The position numbers and the translations under genes are program-made. The notes under the pieces were generated by a model that saw only the letters and a program-made list of their open reading frames with translations, had not been told where the DNA came from and did no database searches. This document shows, piece by piece, positions 31,403-40,974 of a stretch of DNA of 64,000 nt (position 1 is its first letter; each line of letters starts with the position of its first letter). The DNA comes from Leptospira perdikensis (GTDB taxonomy: Bacteria > Spirochaetota > Leptospiria > Leptospirales > Leptospiraceae), in NCBI RefSeq assembly GCF_004769575.1, contig NZ_RQGA01000014.1:62001-126000 (forward strand), written 5' to 3'.

Positions 31403-32556
31403 ATTCTTCACTTACACGTAATCGTTTTGTTCTCTCGAAAGAACGAACCGAAGTGTTTCGTAAATCTCTGTATGAAGTTTGGAACCAATTAGAAATTCCT
31501 TCCGATTCAGATGAGGCATGGAGAAAGTTCCCTGTGGGTTCTGTTGATTGGAAAGAGTTACAGTTTGATCCCAAATCCATTTCTTTAGAAATCAAAGAGG
31601 ACTGGGACACTGAACATTCATTACCTGAAGAAACTATTAACGAAATTCTTTCCGATATTATTAAATTCACACCTAAGGATTATTTTGCTTTTCTTAGTTT
31701 GATTGCTACTCCACGGATTGAAGTGATTCTTTTGGATGAAGGAGAAAGTGAATTTGATTTTGAAGAGTTTGGTGATGGGCCTAAGTTTTCTGTTCGAATT
31801 TTCTATTTACAATCGGGTCGTACTGCCAAAACCCAAGTCCGAATGGAAAGTATCCACGAAACAGAAGTCCTTCATATGTCCTCTTCCCTTGATTTCTATG
31901 TTGCGGGAGAATCATCTTATTTAGAAATCTTAGATAAAGAAACCAGCGATTTAGATTTGTACCGCTTCCGCAATATTTGTATCCTTGGTCGCAATGACTC
32001 ACATGTAAAATACCATCTTTATCCGACCGGTGGGTTCCGTTCCAAATTATTTTTACATGCTCACTTACTTGGTAAAGGTGCTGAAGTCACTGTGGATGGT
32101 GTGTCTGCTCTTGGAGGACGGAATCTAAAAGATTTGGATATGGGAATGTATCACCATGCAGACCATACCACAAGTAAAATTAGTTATAAAGCCATAGTCA
32201 CGGATAAGTCCCACCATATTTTTACAGGAAATTTGATTATCCCACCAAACTTAAAAAAGGTGACAGCCCACCAAGAATCCTTCAATCTTTCTTTAAACAA
32301 AAAAGCAAGAGCGGAAGCAAACCCCAAATTAGAAGTTTTAGCAGAAGATGTATCTTGTACACATGGTGCCACTGTTGGTGATATTGACGAAGAACAGTTT
32401 TTTTATCTCCTCTCTCGAGGTCTGACACCGGCAGAATCTAAGTCCTTACTTGTGACTGCATTTTATGGAGAAACCATCCATTCCATTGGGTTTTCGGAAG
32501 AAGTCAAATTGTCTTTGGAATCGAGAATCAAAGAGATTCTTTTGGGAGGCAAATGA
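31399..32556 (+). CDS. sufD: Fe-S cluster assembly scaffold protein SufD
   Basis: 385 residues from the ATG at 31399 inside the sufC stop. The C-terminal half holds the SufB/SufD core: [20 protein letters not shown] and [19 protein letters not shown]. Length and the short N-terminus fit SufD rather than SufB (about 470 residues). SufD forms the SufBCD scaffold with SufB, but no sufB is found here. The next gene starts 4 bases before its stop. Confidence 0.85.
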   Translation: MNSSLTRNRFVLSKERTEVFRKSLYEVWNQLEIPSDSDEAWRKFPVGSVDWKELQFDPKSISLEIKEDWDTEHSLPEETINEILSDIIKFTPKDYFAFLSLIATPRIEVILLDEGESEFDFEEFGDGPKFSVRIFYLQSGRTAKTQVRMESIHETEVLHMSSSLDFYVAGESSYLEILDKETSDLDLYRFRNICILGRNDSHVKYHLYPTGGFRSKLFLHAHLLGKGAEVTVDGVSALGGRNLKDLDMGMYHHADHTTSKISYKAIVTDKSHHIFTGNLIIPPNLKKVTAHQESFNLSLNKKARAEANPKLEVLAEDVSCTHGATVGDIDEEQFFYLLSRGLTPAESKSLLVTAFYGETIHSIGFSEEVKLSLESRIKEILLGGK

Positions 32557-32870
32557 TGGCCTTTAAAAAATTGATATCTGTTTCAGAAGTAACAGAAGGT
32601 AGTCTGGTCGTTGTGAAAACTCGTCATTTTAACGTGGTGGTAACACGAGTCGAAGGTGACTATTTTGCTTTTGAAGATTCTTGTACTCATGACGGGGAGG
32701 AGATATCTTGCGGAAAATTAGAAGGTTCTGTCATTACTTGCCCCAGACATTTTGCTAAATTTGATGTTCGCAACGGAAAGGTTTTGGCTCTTCCTGCAAC
32801 CGAACCTCTCGTGATTTTTCCGGTTCGAGTGAATGGTGCAGATTTGGAAGTGGATTTGGAGGCGGTATGA
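32553..32870 (+). CDS. Rieske-type [2Fe-2S] ferredoxin
   Basis: 105 residues, a single Rieske domain. The ligands are CTH (near residue 47) and CPRH, 16 residues later, in [12 protein letters not shown] and [15 protein letters not shown]. This is the soluble ferredoxin type used with dioxygenases or in Fe-S assembly loci. Its overlap with both neighbours (4 bases each) ties it to the Suf machinery; it may supply electrons there. Confidence 0.9.
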   Translation: MMAFKKLISVSEVTEGSLVVVKTRHFNVVVTRVEGDYFAFEDSCTHDGEEISCGKLEGSVITCPRHFAKFDVRNGKVLALPATEPLVIFPVRVNGADLEVDLEAV

Positions 32871-34111
32871 GTTTAGATCCTTACCAAATCAGAAAAGACT
32901 TTCCTATATTGTCTCGGATTTTGCCAAACGGAAAACCACTTGTCTATCTAGACAATGGAGCTTCCTCACAAAAACCAAAGTCTGTGATTGATGCCACTAA
33001 TGAGTATTATTCGAATGATAATGCTAATATTCATAGAGGGGTATATTATTTATCCCAACATGCAACCGAACTATTTGAACGCACTAGAATCAAAACCTCT
33101 CATTTTTTTCAGGCACAGTGTGCGAAGGCCATTATCTTCACTCGGGGAACAACAGATGCGATCAATTTAGTCGCACAGACCTGGGGCAGAACCAATATCA
33201 GTGAAGGGGATGAGATTGTTTTATCGGTTCAGGAACACCATTCCAATTTAGTTCCGTGGCAGATGTTGGCTTTGGAAAAAAAAGCTTTTTTGAAATTCAT
33301 TCCTATCAAAGAAGATACCACTTACGATTTATCCAACCTAAATGAAATCATTACCAAAAGAACGAAATTAGTTGCGATCAGTCAAATGTCCAATGTGACA
33401 GGTACGATTCATGATTTAACAAAGATTATCGATCGTGTTCGCCAAGTAGGGGCTAAGATTTTAGTCGATGGGGCACAGGCGGCTTGCCATATGCCCATTC
33501 ACTTAGTGGATATGGATGTAGACTTTTATGCGTTTTCAGGTCATAAGATGCTTGGGCCTACAGGAGTGGGAGTTCTTTTTGGTAAGGAAGAAATTCTAGA
33601 AGCTATGCCACCTTGGCTTGGCGGTGGTGACATGATTGAATCGGTGGAACTCGAAAGTTCTACCTATGCGGCCCTTCCTGCCAAACTCGAAGCGGGAACT
33701 CCAAATATTGCTGGTGTTATTGGATTTAGTCATGCTTTGGATTATTTACAAAAAGTGGGAATGAAGAATATCAAAGAACATGAGCGCATGTTAGTTGAAT
33801 ATGCCTTGGAACGATTGAATCGGATTGGTGGTCTTCAGATTTATGGAACGGAGGATTTAGACAAAAGGGGAGGAGTTGTTTCTTTCACTATGGAGGGAAT
33901 CCATCCTCATGATGTCGGTTCTATTTTGGATGAAGAGGGTGTTGCCATTCGTGTGGGCCACCACTGCTGCCAACCATTAATGAAACAATTATCCATTCCG
34001 GGAACTTGTAGGGCTTCATTTTATCTCTACAATACAAAAGAAGATATAGATGCTCTTGTCCATTCCATTGACAAAGTAAAATCAATATTCGGTCGTGTCG
34101 CAAGAAAGTAA
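32867..34111 (+). CDS. sufS: Cysteine desulfurase SufS
   Basis: 414 residues, PLP enzyme of the NifS/SufS class. It removes sulfur from cysteine and passes it on as persulfide. Seen are [24 protein letters not shown], the PLP-lysine in [17 protein letters not shown] and the catalytic cysteine loop [11 protein letters not shown] near the C-terminus. The overlap with sufU is 17 bases. Confidence 0.96.
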   Translation: MSLDPYQIRKDFPILSRILPNGKPLVYLDNGASSQKPKSVIDATNEYYSNDNANIHRGVYYLSQHATELFERTRIKTSHFFQAQCAKAIIFTRGTTDAINLVAQTWGRTNISEGDEIVLSVQEHHSNLVPWQMLALEKKAFLKFIPIKEDTTYDLSNLNEIITKRTKLVAISQMSNVTGTIHDLTKIIDRVRQVGAKILVDGAQAACHMPIHLVDMDVDFYAFSGHKMLGPTGVGVLFGKEEILEAMPPWLGGGDMIESVELESSTYAALPAKLEAGTPNIAGVIGFSHALDYLQKVGMKNIKEHERMLVEYALERLNRIGGLQIYGTEDLDKRGGVVSFTMEGIHPHDVGSILDEEGVAIRVGHHCCQPLMKQLSIPGTCRASFYLYNTKEDIDALVHSIDKVKSIFGRVARK

Positions 34112-34517
34112 CTTTGAAGATTTCCTTCGTTGGAAATCCTTTGCTGTTTGGGAAAAACCATTGATCGACCACCAAGTGGTCAAAGGTTTAAACCCTCTTT
34201 GTGGTGATGAAATTTTTATCTACTACCATAAGGATAAAAACCATTCAATCCAAATTTTAGGACTTGGTGGTGAGTCTTGTTCTATTTGTTCTGCAGCAGC
34301 AGGTCTTCTTTTTCGAAATAAATCGACACTGCAGCGAAAAGATTTTCAGTCATATCTATTAGAAAGGAAAAATTTTTTGGAAGGGGCGGATTCTGGCTTG
34401 TTTCAAGATCCAGAAGAGATATCCTTTTTTAGAACCCTTCGAACACATCCTGGTCGTTATCGTTGTGGACTTTTGCCATGGCAAACCTTAGTGAAATTGA
34501 GTGAGGAAATGAAATGA
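34095..34517 (+). CDS. sufU: Sulfur-transfer/scaffold protein SufU, GTG start
   Basis: 140 residues, IscU-like SufU type. Ligands for zinc or cluster are Cys36 and Asp38 (NPLCGDEI), Cys62 ([12 protein letters not shown]) and Cys124 ([10 protein letters not shown]). A further Cys65 stands where most members have Ser. In firmicutes SufU accepts sulfur from SufS; here it replaces SufE. Coupled to sufS by a 17-base overlap. Confidence 0.9.
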   Translation: MSQESNFEDFLRWKSFAVWEKPLIDHQVVKGLNPLCGDEIFIYYHKDKNHSIQILGLGGESCSICSAAAGLLFRNKSTLQRKDFQSYLLERKNFLEGADSGLFQDPEEISFFRTLRTHPGRYRCGLLPWQTLVKLSEEMK

Positions 34518-34837
34518 TTCGTGATCCTGAAACAGAGAAAGAATGGGAAGTATTCCATAGTGTTCGTATGGTAGAAGATCCAGAAATTGGAATTTCGCTC
34601 ATCGAACTTGGTTTGATTTATGATATCAAAGTGGAAGGGGAAAAGGCGGACATCACCATGACCTATACTTCTCTTGCTTGCCCTGCCGGTCCACAAATGA
34701 AACAAGACATTGAAAACCATGCCCTTCGTGTGGATGGGATTAATGAAGCCGTTGTACATGTTGTTTGGAATCCGAAATGGGAACCTCGCGCTATGGCAAG
34801 CGAAGAAGCTAAAATGCAAATGGGGATCTTCGATTGA
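34514..34837 (+). CDS. sufT: SufT/MIP18-family (DUF59) Fe-S maturation protein
   Basis: 107 residues. The MIP18 fold starts near residue 17 ([19 protein letters not shown]), with the conserved [12 protein letters not shown] including its single Cys. SufT proteins help deliver clusters to client enzymes. The stop overlaps the next start as TTGA, and the sufU end overlaps its start by 4 bases. Confidence 0.92.
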   Translation: MIRDPETEKEWEVFHSVRMVEDPEIGISLIELGLIYDIKVEGEKADITMTYTSLACPAGPQMKQDIENHALRVDGINEAVVHVVWNPKWEPRAMASEEAKMQMGIFD

Positions 34838-36594
34838 GTTTTTCCTATCGAACCACGTTTTTATTTCTAGTTTTATTTTTAATTAACAGTTGTGAGACGA
34901 TTCCCTTTCTTCAGGATTCATTCCGAGGAAAACTTGAGAATCCCACAACCATTCCGCAAATTGAAGGCTCAGCTGACAAACGAAGTCGTTATGAATTTTC
35001 GGGAAAAGAAATTATCATTTCATCCGACCATCCTTTAGCCTCCCAAGCCGGAATGGAAGTTTGGAAACAAGGTGGGAATGTGGTGGATGTTTTTACTGCT
35101 TCCAGTTTTGCCATCTCTGTCCTTCGCCCTCATTCTACGGGCTTATTAGGTGGAGGATTTGCGGTCATTCATTTGCCAGCAAAAGGAAAATGGGCTTATG
35201 ACTTTCGGGAACGTTCTCCCAAAATGGGAACTTCTTCTTTTTACTTAAATCCGGATGGCTCGGTAATTTCAGGTAAAACTTTAAAAGGTGCTTATAGTGC
35301 CGGGGTTCCTGGAACCGTTCAAGGAGTTTTACAAATCCAGAAACAACATGGAAAATTACCTTTAAATACTGTCATTGCACCTGCACTCCGTTATGCGAGG
35401 AGTGGATTTTCTGTTTATAATGATTTAGCGGGGGCCATTTCTAAAACTTGGCCAGAAATGAATCCGGCTATGAAAAAGGTTTTTGGGATTGATAACCGGG
35501 CGATACGAGAAGGGGAACTTCTCATCCAAGAAGATTTTGCTAAAACTTTGGAGAGGATCATTGAAAACGCAGAGAAAGAGTTTTTGGATGGAGAAACCAT
35601 CCAACTTCTTTCCAAGTATTATTCAGACTATGAAAACTTTATGACGGTTGAGGATTTTAAAAATTACCAAGTGAAAATCAGTGATCCTCTGATTAGTTCT
35701 TCTTGGGGACATACCATTCTCACCATGCCACCTCCTAGCTCTGGAGTTCATCTTGTCACTATGATGAATTTGTATTCGGAAATGCAGAAACGAAATACTT
35801 TTCCTAAAGGAAACATTGGTGAAGTCATTCGCATTACGGAAGCTATGCGAGTAGCTTACAGGGACCGGGCAGAACTTGGAGGAGATCCTTTATTCACAAC
35901 TGTCCCTGTATCCAGACTTTTATCTTCTGGTTATACCAAAGAGGAAGTAAACGAAATTGAAAAAAAGGTAGTCTCAGGAAGTTGGCCCGTTTTGAAAGAC
36001 GAAGGTAAAAAACCGGAATCATACAATACCACACATATTTCGATTATGGATAAGGATGGAAATGCAGTCTCCACAACCCAATCGGTAAATGGAATTTTTG
36101 GAGCCGTCCAAATGGTCCCAGGTACTGGCCTTGTTTTAAACAATACCATGGACGACTTTGCTGTAGCACCTGGAGTTCCCAATCTTTATGGACTTGTGGG
36201 CTCCAAGGCCAATGCCATTGAACCCGGGAAAACTCCACTTTCCAGTATGAGTCCGACTATCCTTCTAGATGAGGCTGGTAAAACGAAAATGGTGATTGGA
36301 GCGCCCGGCGGTTCCCAAATCCCAACCTCAATTTTTAATACGCTTTATCGGTATTTGGTCCAGAAAGAAAACCTCTACGAAAGTGTAGCTTATCCTAGGA
36401 TCCACCACCAATTCCAACCCGATCGGATTTTTTTAGATCCAGAAATAAAAGACTCCTTTCCCCAATCGGAATTACCATTTTATCAAGTCCAATATATTAG
36501 GCATCGTGCGAAAGTATTTGCCGTGACGAGAGAGGGAGACCGCCTGATCGGCGTGTCAGATCCCAAAGGGGAAGGAGTCCCTTTAGGTTTTTAA
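34834..36594 (+). CDS. ggt: Gamma-glutamyltransferase, lipoprotein form, TTG start
   Basis: 586 residues. It cleaves or transfers the gamma-glutamyl group of glutathione in the periplasm or outer surface. The signal ends in the lipobox LINSC (Cys20). The autoprocessing nucleophile is the first Thr of [19 protein letters not shown], which separates large and small chains; NNTMDDF and [10 protein letters not shown] follow in the small chain. TTG at 34834 overlaps the sufT stop. Its link to the gsh genes downstream (3 bases) suggests glutathione turnover. Confidence 0.93.
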   Translation: MSFSYRTTFLFLVLFLINSCETIPFLQDSFRGKLENPTTIPQIEGSADKRSRYEFSGKEIIISSDHPLASQAGMEVWKQGGNVVDVFTASSFAISVLRPHSTGLLGGGFAVIHLPAKGKWAYDFRERSPKMGTSSFYLNPDGSVISGKTLKGAYSAGVPGTVQGVLQIQKQHGKLPLNTVIAPALRYARSGFSVYNDLAGAISKTWPEMNPAMKKVFGIDNRAIREGELLIQEDFAKTLERIIENAEKEFLDGETIQLLSKYYSDYENFMTVEDFKNYQVKISDPLISSSWGHTILTMPPPSSGVHLVTMMNLYSEMQKRNTFPKGNIGEVIRITEAMRVAYRDRAELGGDPLFTTVPVSRLLSSGYTKEEVNEIEKKVVSGSWPVLKDEGKKPESYNTTHISIMDKDGNAVSTTQSVNGIFGAVQMVPGTGLVLNNTMDDFAVAPGVPNLYGLVGSKANAIEPGKTPLSSMSPTILLDEAGKTKMVIGAPGGSQIPTSIFNTLYRYLVQKENLYESVAYPRIHHQFQPDRIFLDPEIKDSFPQSELPFYQVQYIRHRAKVFAVTREGDRLIGVSDPKGEGVPLGF

Positions 36595-36597
36595 ACC

Positions 36598-38190
36598 ATG
36601 AAACGAAAGTTATTAACATCGACTAAAAAAAATTCAACACGTACATTATTATCAGAAGAATACAGAGCTTGTTTGCTAAGCGCCAAACATGGATTAGAGA
36701 GAGAAAGTGCCAGGGTCGATGGAAAGTCGCAACTAGCATCCACTCCTCATCCCAAATCACTCGGAGCAAGTCTTACCCATCCACTCATTAAAACCGATTT
36801 TGCCGAAGCACAAATTGAATATGCCACCAATGTACATAAATCCATTCCTGATGCTCTCCGAGAACTCACTGAGTTACATGCCTTTACGGCTAGTCGGTTG
36901 GGTTCTGAATACCTTTGGCCTTTTAGTATGCCGCCGGTTTTGCCAACAGAAAACAAAATTGAAGTCGGAAACTATGGAACTTCCGTTGAGGGTCGAAAAA
37001 AAACCATCTATCGGAATGGACTCGGTCACCGGTATGGAAAGAAGATGCAAACCATTTCGGGAGTCCATTACAATGTTTCCTTCGACACCTGTATGTTGTC
37101 GGTGGTCTCTGAAAAACGTTTTAAAAAACCTTTAACACCAGCGACTAAATCACAAATTTATTTTGATACCATTCGTAACTTTTATAGAATTTCCCCTGCG
37201 TTATTGTATCTATTTGGATCATCTAGTCTAACGGATGTTACTTTTACGGATGAATCCAAACAAATCAAAAAAAGAGATTCCAAAACTCTAAAATCCGATT
37301 TTGCCACAACCCTTCGCCTTTCTAGTATTGGTTATACCAGTAAAGTACAAGGAAAATATCCGATCTCAGTAAATTCGTTAGAAGAGTATGCGAGTGATAT
37401 GTGTCAGGTGGTTTCCAAATCCTACAATCCTTACAAAGCGTTCAATGGAAAACCAACCAATCAATTGAATGATCATATTTTACAATTGGAAAACGAATAC
37501 TATTCTCTTGTTCGACCAAAACAAGTTCCAAAAGGAGACGAACGTGTTGTGGATGCTCTCGTGGAACGTGGTGTGGAGTATTTAGAAATTAGACTTCTTG
37601 ATTTGGATCCATTTTCTGCCATTGGTGTCGAAGAAAACAGACTCTATTTTTTACATATGGTTCTTCTTTATTGTATGTTGAATGAATCACCTAAATCTGA
37701 TTTGGTGGAGATGGCTGATTGGAGAAAAAACCAAGAGGTCACCACTTGGTTCGGACGAAAAGAAGATACTAAAATTAAGTTTCTAGGGGAAGAGATGAAT
37801 CTTCGGGATTTGACCTACCAACTTTTTGTCGAAATCCAACCCATTGCTGATCTTTTGGATGAAAATGATGCAAATGGCCCTTATAGCAAAGCCTGGGAAA
37901 GTCTTTGGGAAAAATGGAACGATCCTAGCCAACTTGGTTCCACAATGTCAGAACTTGATTTAGAAATCCATAAATCAACTTTTAGAGAGTTTGGGTTAAC
38001 CCTTGCTAAATTGCATAAAGAAGAACTTCTAAATTACCCACTTCCGCCGAACCTGGTGAAATATTATGAAGATTTAAGTGTTCAATCCATTTACGAACAA
38101 CAAAAGATAGAAAATTTAGAAGGCAGTCATTTAAAGAAAAATCAAAAACCCATTCAAATCAAACCCTTAAAACTTTGTAGTGGGGTTTGA
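36598..38190 (+). CDS. gshA: Glutamate-cysteine ligase, E. coli-like class
   Basis: 530 residues, close to E. coli GshA (518). It makes gamma-glutamylcysteine. Family segments are HGLERESARV near residue 31, ASLTHPLIKTDFAEAQIEY, LWPFSMPP and the active-site RNGLGHRYGKKMQTISGVHY. The N-terminal half of the bifunctional GshF is of the same class, and the next gene looks like the other half of GshF. Confidence 0.93.
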   Translation: MKRKLLTSTKKNSTRTLLSEEYRACLLSAKHGLERESARVDGKSQLASTPHPKSLGASLTHPLIKTDFAEAQIEYATNVHKSIPDALRELTELHAFTASRLGSEYLWPFSMPPVLPTENKIEVGNYGTSVEGRKKTIYRNGLGHRYGKKMQTISGVHYNVSFDTCMLSVVSEKRFKKPLTPATKSQIYFDTIRNFYRISPALLYLFGSSSLTDVTFTDESKQIKKRDSKTLKSDFATTLRLSSIGYTSKVQGKYPISVNSLEEYASDMCQVVSKSYNPYKAFNGKPTNQLNDHILQLENEYYSLVRPKQVPKGDERVVDALVERGVEYLEIRLLDLDPFSAIGVEENRLYFLHMVLLYCMLNESPKSDLVEMADWRKNQEVTTWFGRKEDTKIKFLGEEMNLRDLTYQLFVEIQPIADLLDENDANGPYSKAWESLWEKWNDPSQLGSTMSELDLEIHKSTFREFGLTLAKLHKEELLNYPLPPNLVKYYEDLSVQSIYEQQKIENLEGSHLKKNQKPIQIKPLKLCSGV

Positions 38191-38191
38191 A

Positions 38192-39199
38192 GTGACAGAT
38201 ACAAAACCATTACCTTCTGGATTTGAAGATTTAGAAATTTCCACACAAATCATCATTCGAGATGCCCTAACTCGTGGGATCAAAATTGAGATGGTAGACA
38301 GAAAGGAAAATTTCCTTCGTCTCGTACAAGGAAGTCACTCTGAGTTTGTCAAAGAGGCAAGTAAAACTAGATTGGATAGTTTGATGACTTACCTTGTTAT
38401 GGAGAATAAAATCGCCTCTAAACTTGTGTTAGAGGAAAATGGAATTCGTGTTCCTGTGGGTCGAAATTATTCGAATTTGGAAACAGCACTTTCTGACTAT
38501 ACTTTCTTTTTAGATAAAAAGAAAGTGATCAAACCTGTAACAACCAACTTTGGACTAGGAATCGGAATCTCCGATCCAGGAGATCGTTTAGATAAGTTTA
38601 CATCATTTGTCAAAATTGCTCTTGGACTTTCTAACTCCATCATCATTGAAGAATTCATCGAAGGGCCTGAGTATCGATTTTTAGTTCTTGGAGAGGAAGT
38701 GATCGCTGTTTGTAACCGGGTGCCTGCAAACGTTTTGGGCGATGGAAAAAGTTCAATTCGGGATTTGATTTTAAAAAAGAATGAAGACCCGAGACGGGGA
38801 GAAGGCCATAAAACTGCGTTGGAAAAAATTCAAATGTCAGAAGTGGAATTACAAATTCTAAAAGACCAAGGCCTTAATTTTGAATCGGTTCCTGAAATAG
38901 GAAAACAGGTTTTCCTCAGAAAGAACTCCAATATTTCTACCGGTGGGGATTCACTTGATGTTACTGATAATGTACATCCGGATTTTAAATCCATTGCTGT
39001 CTCCGCAGCCAAAGCGGCTGGGGCTGTGATTTGTGGAATCGATATCATCTCTTCTCAGATTGAATCAAAACCGGATACAAAAACCTACGCGATTCTAGAA
39101 ATCAATTTCAATCCAGTACTCTATATCCATGAGTTTCCATACTCCGGCAAACCGAGGTTTGTTGGTGATAAAATTTTGGATTTACTTGGGTTTGATTGA
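38192..39199 (+). CDS. GshF-type ATP-grasp glutathione synthetase (free-standing)
   Basis: 335 residues from the GTG at 38192 (a GTG at 38180 would overlap gshA by 11 bases). It matches the C-terminal ATP-grasp half of bifunctional GshF: KPVTTNFGLGIGISDPG, EEFIEGPEYRFLVLGEEV, VPANVLGDGKSSIRDLI, KNSNISTGGDSLDVTD and the metal-site EINFNPVLYIHEFP. It does not look like the canonical GshB. It is expected to join gamma-glutamylcysteine to glycine. The two halves encoded side by side suggest a split GshF. Confidence 0.88.
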   Translation: MTDTKPLPSGFEDLEISTQIIIRDALTRGIKIEMVDRKENFLRLVQGSHSEFVKEASKTRLDSLMTYLVMENKIASKLVLEENGIRVPVGRNYSNLETALSDYTFFLDKKKVIKPVTTNFGLGIGISDPGDRLDKFTSFVKIALGLSNSIIIEEFIEGPEYRFLVLGEEVIAVCNRVPANVLGDGKSSIRDLILKKNEDPRRGEGHKTALEKIQMSEVELQILKDQGLNFESVPEIGKQVFLRKNSNISTGGDSLDVTDNVHPDFKSIAVSAAKAAGAVICGIDIISSQIESKPDTKTYAILEINFNPVLYIHEFPYSGKPRFVGDKILDLLGFD

Positions 39200-39213
39200 T
39201 TTGTTTATCAATC
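39194..39213. repeat. Hairpin between convergent gsh and glutaredoxin genes
   Basis: GATTGAT (39194-39200) pairs perfectly with ATCAATC (39207-39213) around a 6-base loop. It overlaps the ATP-grasp stop and lies 7 bases from the opposing gene end. No T run follows on either strand, so it is at best a weak bidirectional terminator. Confidence 0.4.
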
Positions 39214-39220
39214 GAAAGAT

Positions 39221-39463
39221 TTAAGAGTATTTTGTTCTTAGGTATGCGATGATGTCTGTTGATTCATACATCTGGACATTCCCATCCACAAGGAATGGAA
39301 CTTGGGACTGTCCTCCGAGCCTGACTACTTCTGCTCGACCAGGAGTTCCTTGAAAAGCCTCTACGTATTCTATATCTTTTCCCACGACAAGCCCAAGAGA
39401 TTCTGCAGCGCGAATCACTCTTTGGCAGTAGGGGCAAGTATCATATTGGTAGAGGCGAATCAT
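39221..39463 (-). CDS. Dithiol glutaredoxin
   Basis: 80 residues, class I glutaredoxin. The active site CPYC is Cys10-Cys13 (YDTCPYCQRV), and the glutathione-binding features VPFLVDG and YESTDIIAYL are present. It uses glutathione to reduce protein disulfides. It is the last gene of the minus-strand thiol group. Confidence 0.93.
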   Translation of the reverse strand: MIRLYQYDTCPYCQRVIRAAESLGLVVGKDIEYVEAFQGTPGRAEVVRLGGQSQVPFLVDGNVQMYESTDIIAYLRTKYS

Positions 39464-39469
39464 TAGAAA

Positions 39470-39778
39470 TTATCCTGCTTTTTTTGTCAGTTCACCGGAC
39501 TGAGCCATTTGGATGGTGATGTCATGACCACCCACAAATTCACCTTTGATGTAGAGTTGTGGAATGGTAGGCCAGTTTGTGAATTCTTTGATTCCTTCTC
39601 TGATTTTCATATCAGAAAGAACATTAAAGGATCCAAAAGGGATTCCGAGTTGTTTGAGAGTGGTGACAACTCCCGCAGAAAATCCACATTGTGGCATTTC
39701 CGGTGTTCCTTTCATAAATAGAAACACGTTTTCTGATTTGATTAAGGATTCAATTTTATCCTTTAACTCTTGTTCCAT
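39470..39778 (-). CDS. grxD: Monothiol glutaredoxin (Grx4/Grx5 type)
   Basis: 102 residues. The CGFS active site is at residues 31-34 (PQCGFSAG), with the lysine in FMKGTPE and the WPTIPQLYIKGEFVGGHDI motif. Such proteins carry a [2Fe-2S] cluster with glutathione and pair with BolA proteins. The bolA gene lies directly upstream (2 bases). Confidence 0.96.
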   Translation of the reverse strand: MEQELKDKIESLIKSENVFLFMKGTPEMPQCGFSAGVVTTLKQLGIPFGSFNVLSDMKIREGIKEFTNWPTIPQLYIKGEFVGGHDITIQMAQSGELTKKAG

Positions 39779-39780
39779 GG

Positions 39781-40005
39781 TTATTCGCTCCTAGTTTCCA
39801 ATGCCAATGCATGGATTTCTTCTTTTAATTCATCTTTCAAAGTGGCATACACCATACGGTGTTGTTCAATGAGACCTTTGCCGGAAAAACCAGAAAAGGT
39901 AACCACAGCCTTGATATGGACTCCGTCCCGATAGGGATCAAGAATTTCCACTTTAGAGCCGGGTAGGCCATCTTCAATTTTCTTTTGGATTTCTGGGATT
40001 GTCAT
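39781..40005 (-). CDS. bolA: BolA-family protein 1
   Basis: 74 residues from the ATG at 40005; longer frames start inside the GST gene. The BolA core has VEILDPYRDGVHIKAVVTF and the signature IEQHRMVYATLKDEL and IHALAL, with the conserved His. BolA partners of monothiol glutaredoxins help carry or transfer Fe-S clusters. One base lies between its ATG and the stop of the upstream GST gene. Confidence 0.9.
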   Translation of the reverse strand: MTIPEIQKKIEDGLPGSKVEILDPYRDGVHIKAVVTFSGFSGKGLIEQHRMVYATLKDELKEEIHALALETRSE

Positions 40006-40006
40006 C

Positions 40007-40678
40007 CTATAGTATTCCTCCCATCCACGAATGGTGGGCTTTGATAAATTCAAGATATTCTTTAGGCACTTCTGGTAAAACAGAATTCTTTACCGAAGGC
40101 AGTGAAAGTAGAGTTTCACTCCATTTCGTAATTTTAGGAAAATCTTTTAATAGGTAGAGTTCCGGTTTGTGATCTGCCAAAAATTGTAACCTCATGAAAA
40201 ATGGGGCAAAAGCAGTATCCACTAAATGCATTTTCTCTCCGGCAAAATAGAGTGTTTTGCTTTCCAACTCCGGCAAACCAGTTTCTAGAATTTTGAATTT
40301 GGAAAGGAGCTCTTCCCGTTTTTTATCGGAGTCCGATTTTTCTTTGGCCATAGTCCAACCGTATTGGTCCACAAGAAGGGCACTTGCAAATTCTGTCCAG
40401 GAGCGATGTTTTGCTTTTTGGATGGGGTCTTTGGGATGAAGGGCAGGAGCACTTGTTTCATCTAGGTATTCATTGATGACTGCGGATTCGAAAATGACAT
40501 CGTCTCCTACTTGTAAGACGGGAACTTTTCCAAAAGGAGAAATCTTTAAAAACCAATCGGGTTTGTTTGCGAGGTCAATGTATTTGATATCGTAATCCAC
40601 TTTCTTTTCCAGAAGGTTGATGACGGAACGTTGGACAAAAGGGCAAAGTTTAAAACTGATGAGAACTGGTTTGGTCAT
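40007..40678 (-). CDS. Glutathione S-transferase-like protein
   Basis: 223 residues from the ATG at 40678 (a TTG at 40693 overlaps the upstream stop). N-terminal thioredoxin-fold domain with the start FKLCPFVQRSVINLLE and the glutathione-binding GKVPVLQVGDDVIFESAVI; then an all-alpha C-terminal domain. The cysteine in LCPF suggests the omega/beta-like type with disulfide or dehydroascorbate activity. It lies between two BolA genes. Confidence 0.88.
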   Translation of the reverse strand: MTKPVLISFKLCPFVQRSVINLLEKKVDYDIKYIDLANKPDWFLKISPFGKVPVLQVGDDVIFESAVINEYLDETSAPALHPKDPIQKAKHRSWTEFASALLVDQYGWTMAKEKSDSDKKREELLSKFKILETGLPELESKTLYFAGEKMHLVDTAFAPFFMRLQFLADHKPELYLLKDFPKITKWSETLLSLPSVKNSVLPEVPKEYLEFIKAHHSWMGGIL

Positions 40679-40689
40679 ATTTATTAGAC

Positions 40690-40974
40690 TCAACCTGGGG
40701 CAGAAAGGTCCATTTCCAAAGCATGGAGTCCTTTCTTAAATTCTTCTCCCAGTTCGGCGTAGACCAATCGGTGGTTTTCTACTGTGGATTTTCCTGAAAA
40801 TAACGAGGAAACCATTTGCAAACGGAAATGGGTTTCCTTCGAATCTTTAGTCATTCCGGGATGACCCGCATGTTCGAGGGAAACATCCCGAAGGGAAAAC
40901 GAGACAGGTTGAAATTTTTGCGAAAGGATTTTTTCCATCCGACTGAGTCTTGATTCTTTAGTTTCTGATTCCAT
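40690..40974 (-). CDS. BolA-family protein 2
   Basis: 94 residues from the ATG at 40974. The signature VENHRLVYAELGEEFKKGLH, with its conserved His, is a BolA hallmark; the variable loop has HAGHPGMTKDSKE, which gives extra His residues that may act as metal ligands. It overlaps the ABC permease end by 17 bases and the GST start region, so it is part of the same transcript. Distinct in sequence from BolA 1. Confidence 0.9.
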   Translation of the reverse strand: MESETKESRLSRMEKILSQKFQPVSFSLRDVSLEHAGHPGMTKDSKETHFRLQMVSSLFSGKSTVENHRLVYAELGEEFKKGLHALEMDLSAPG

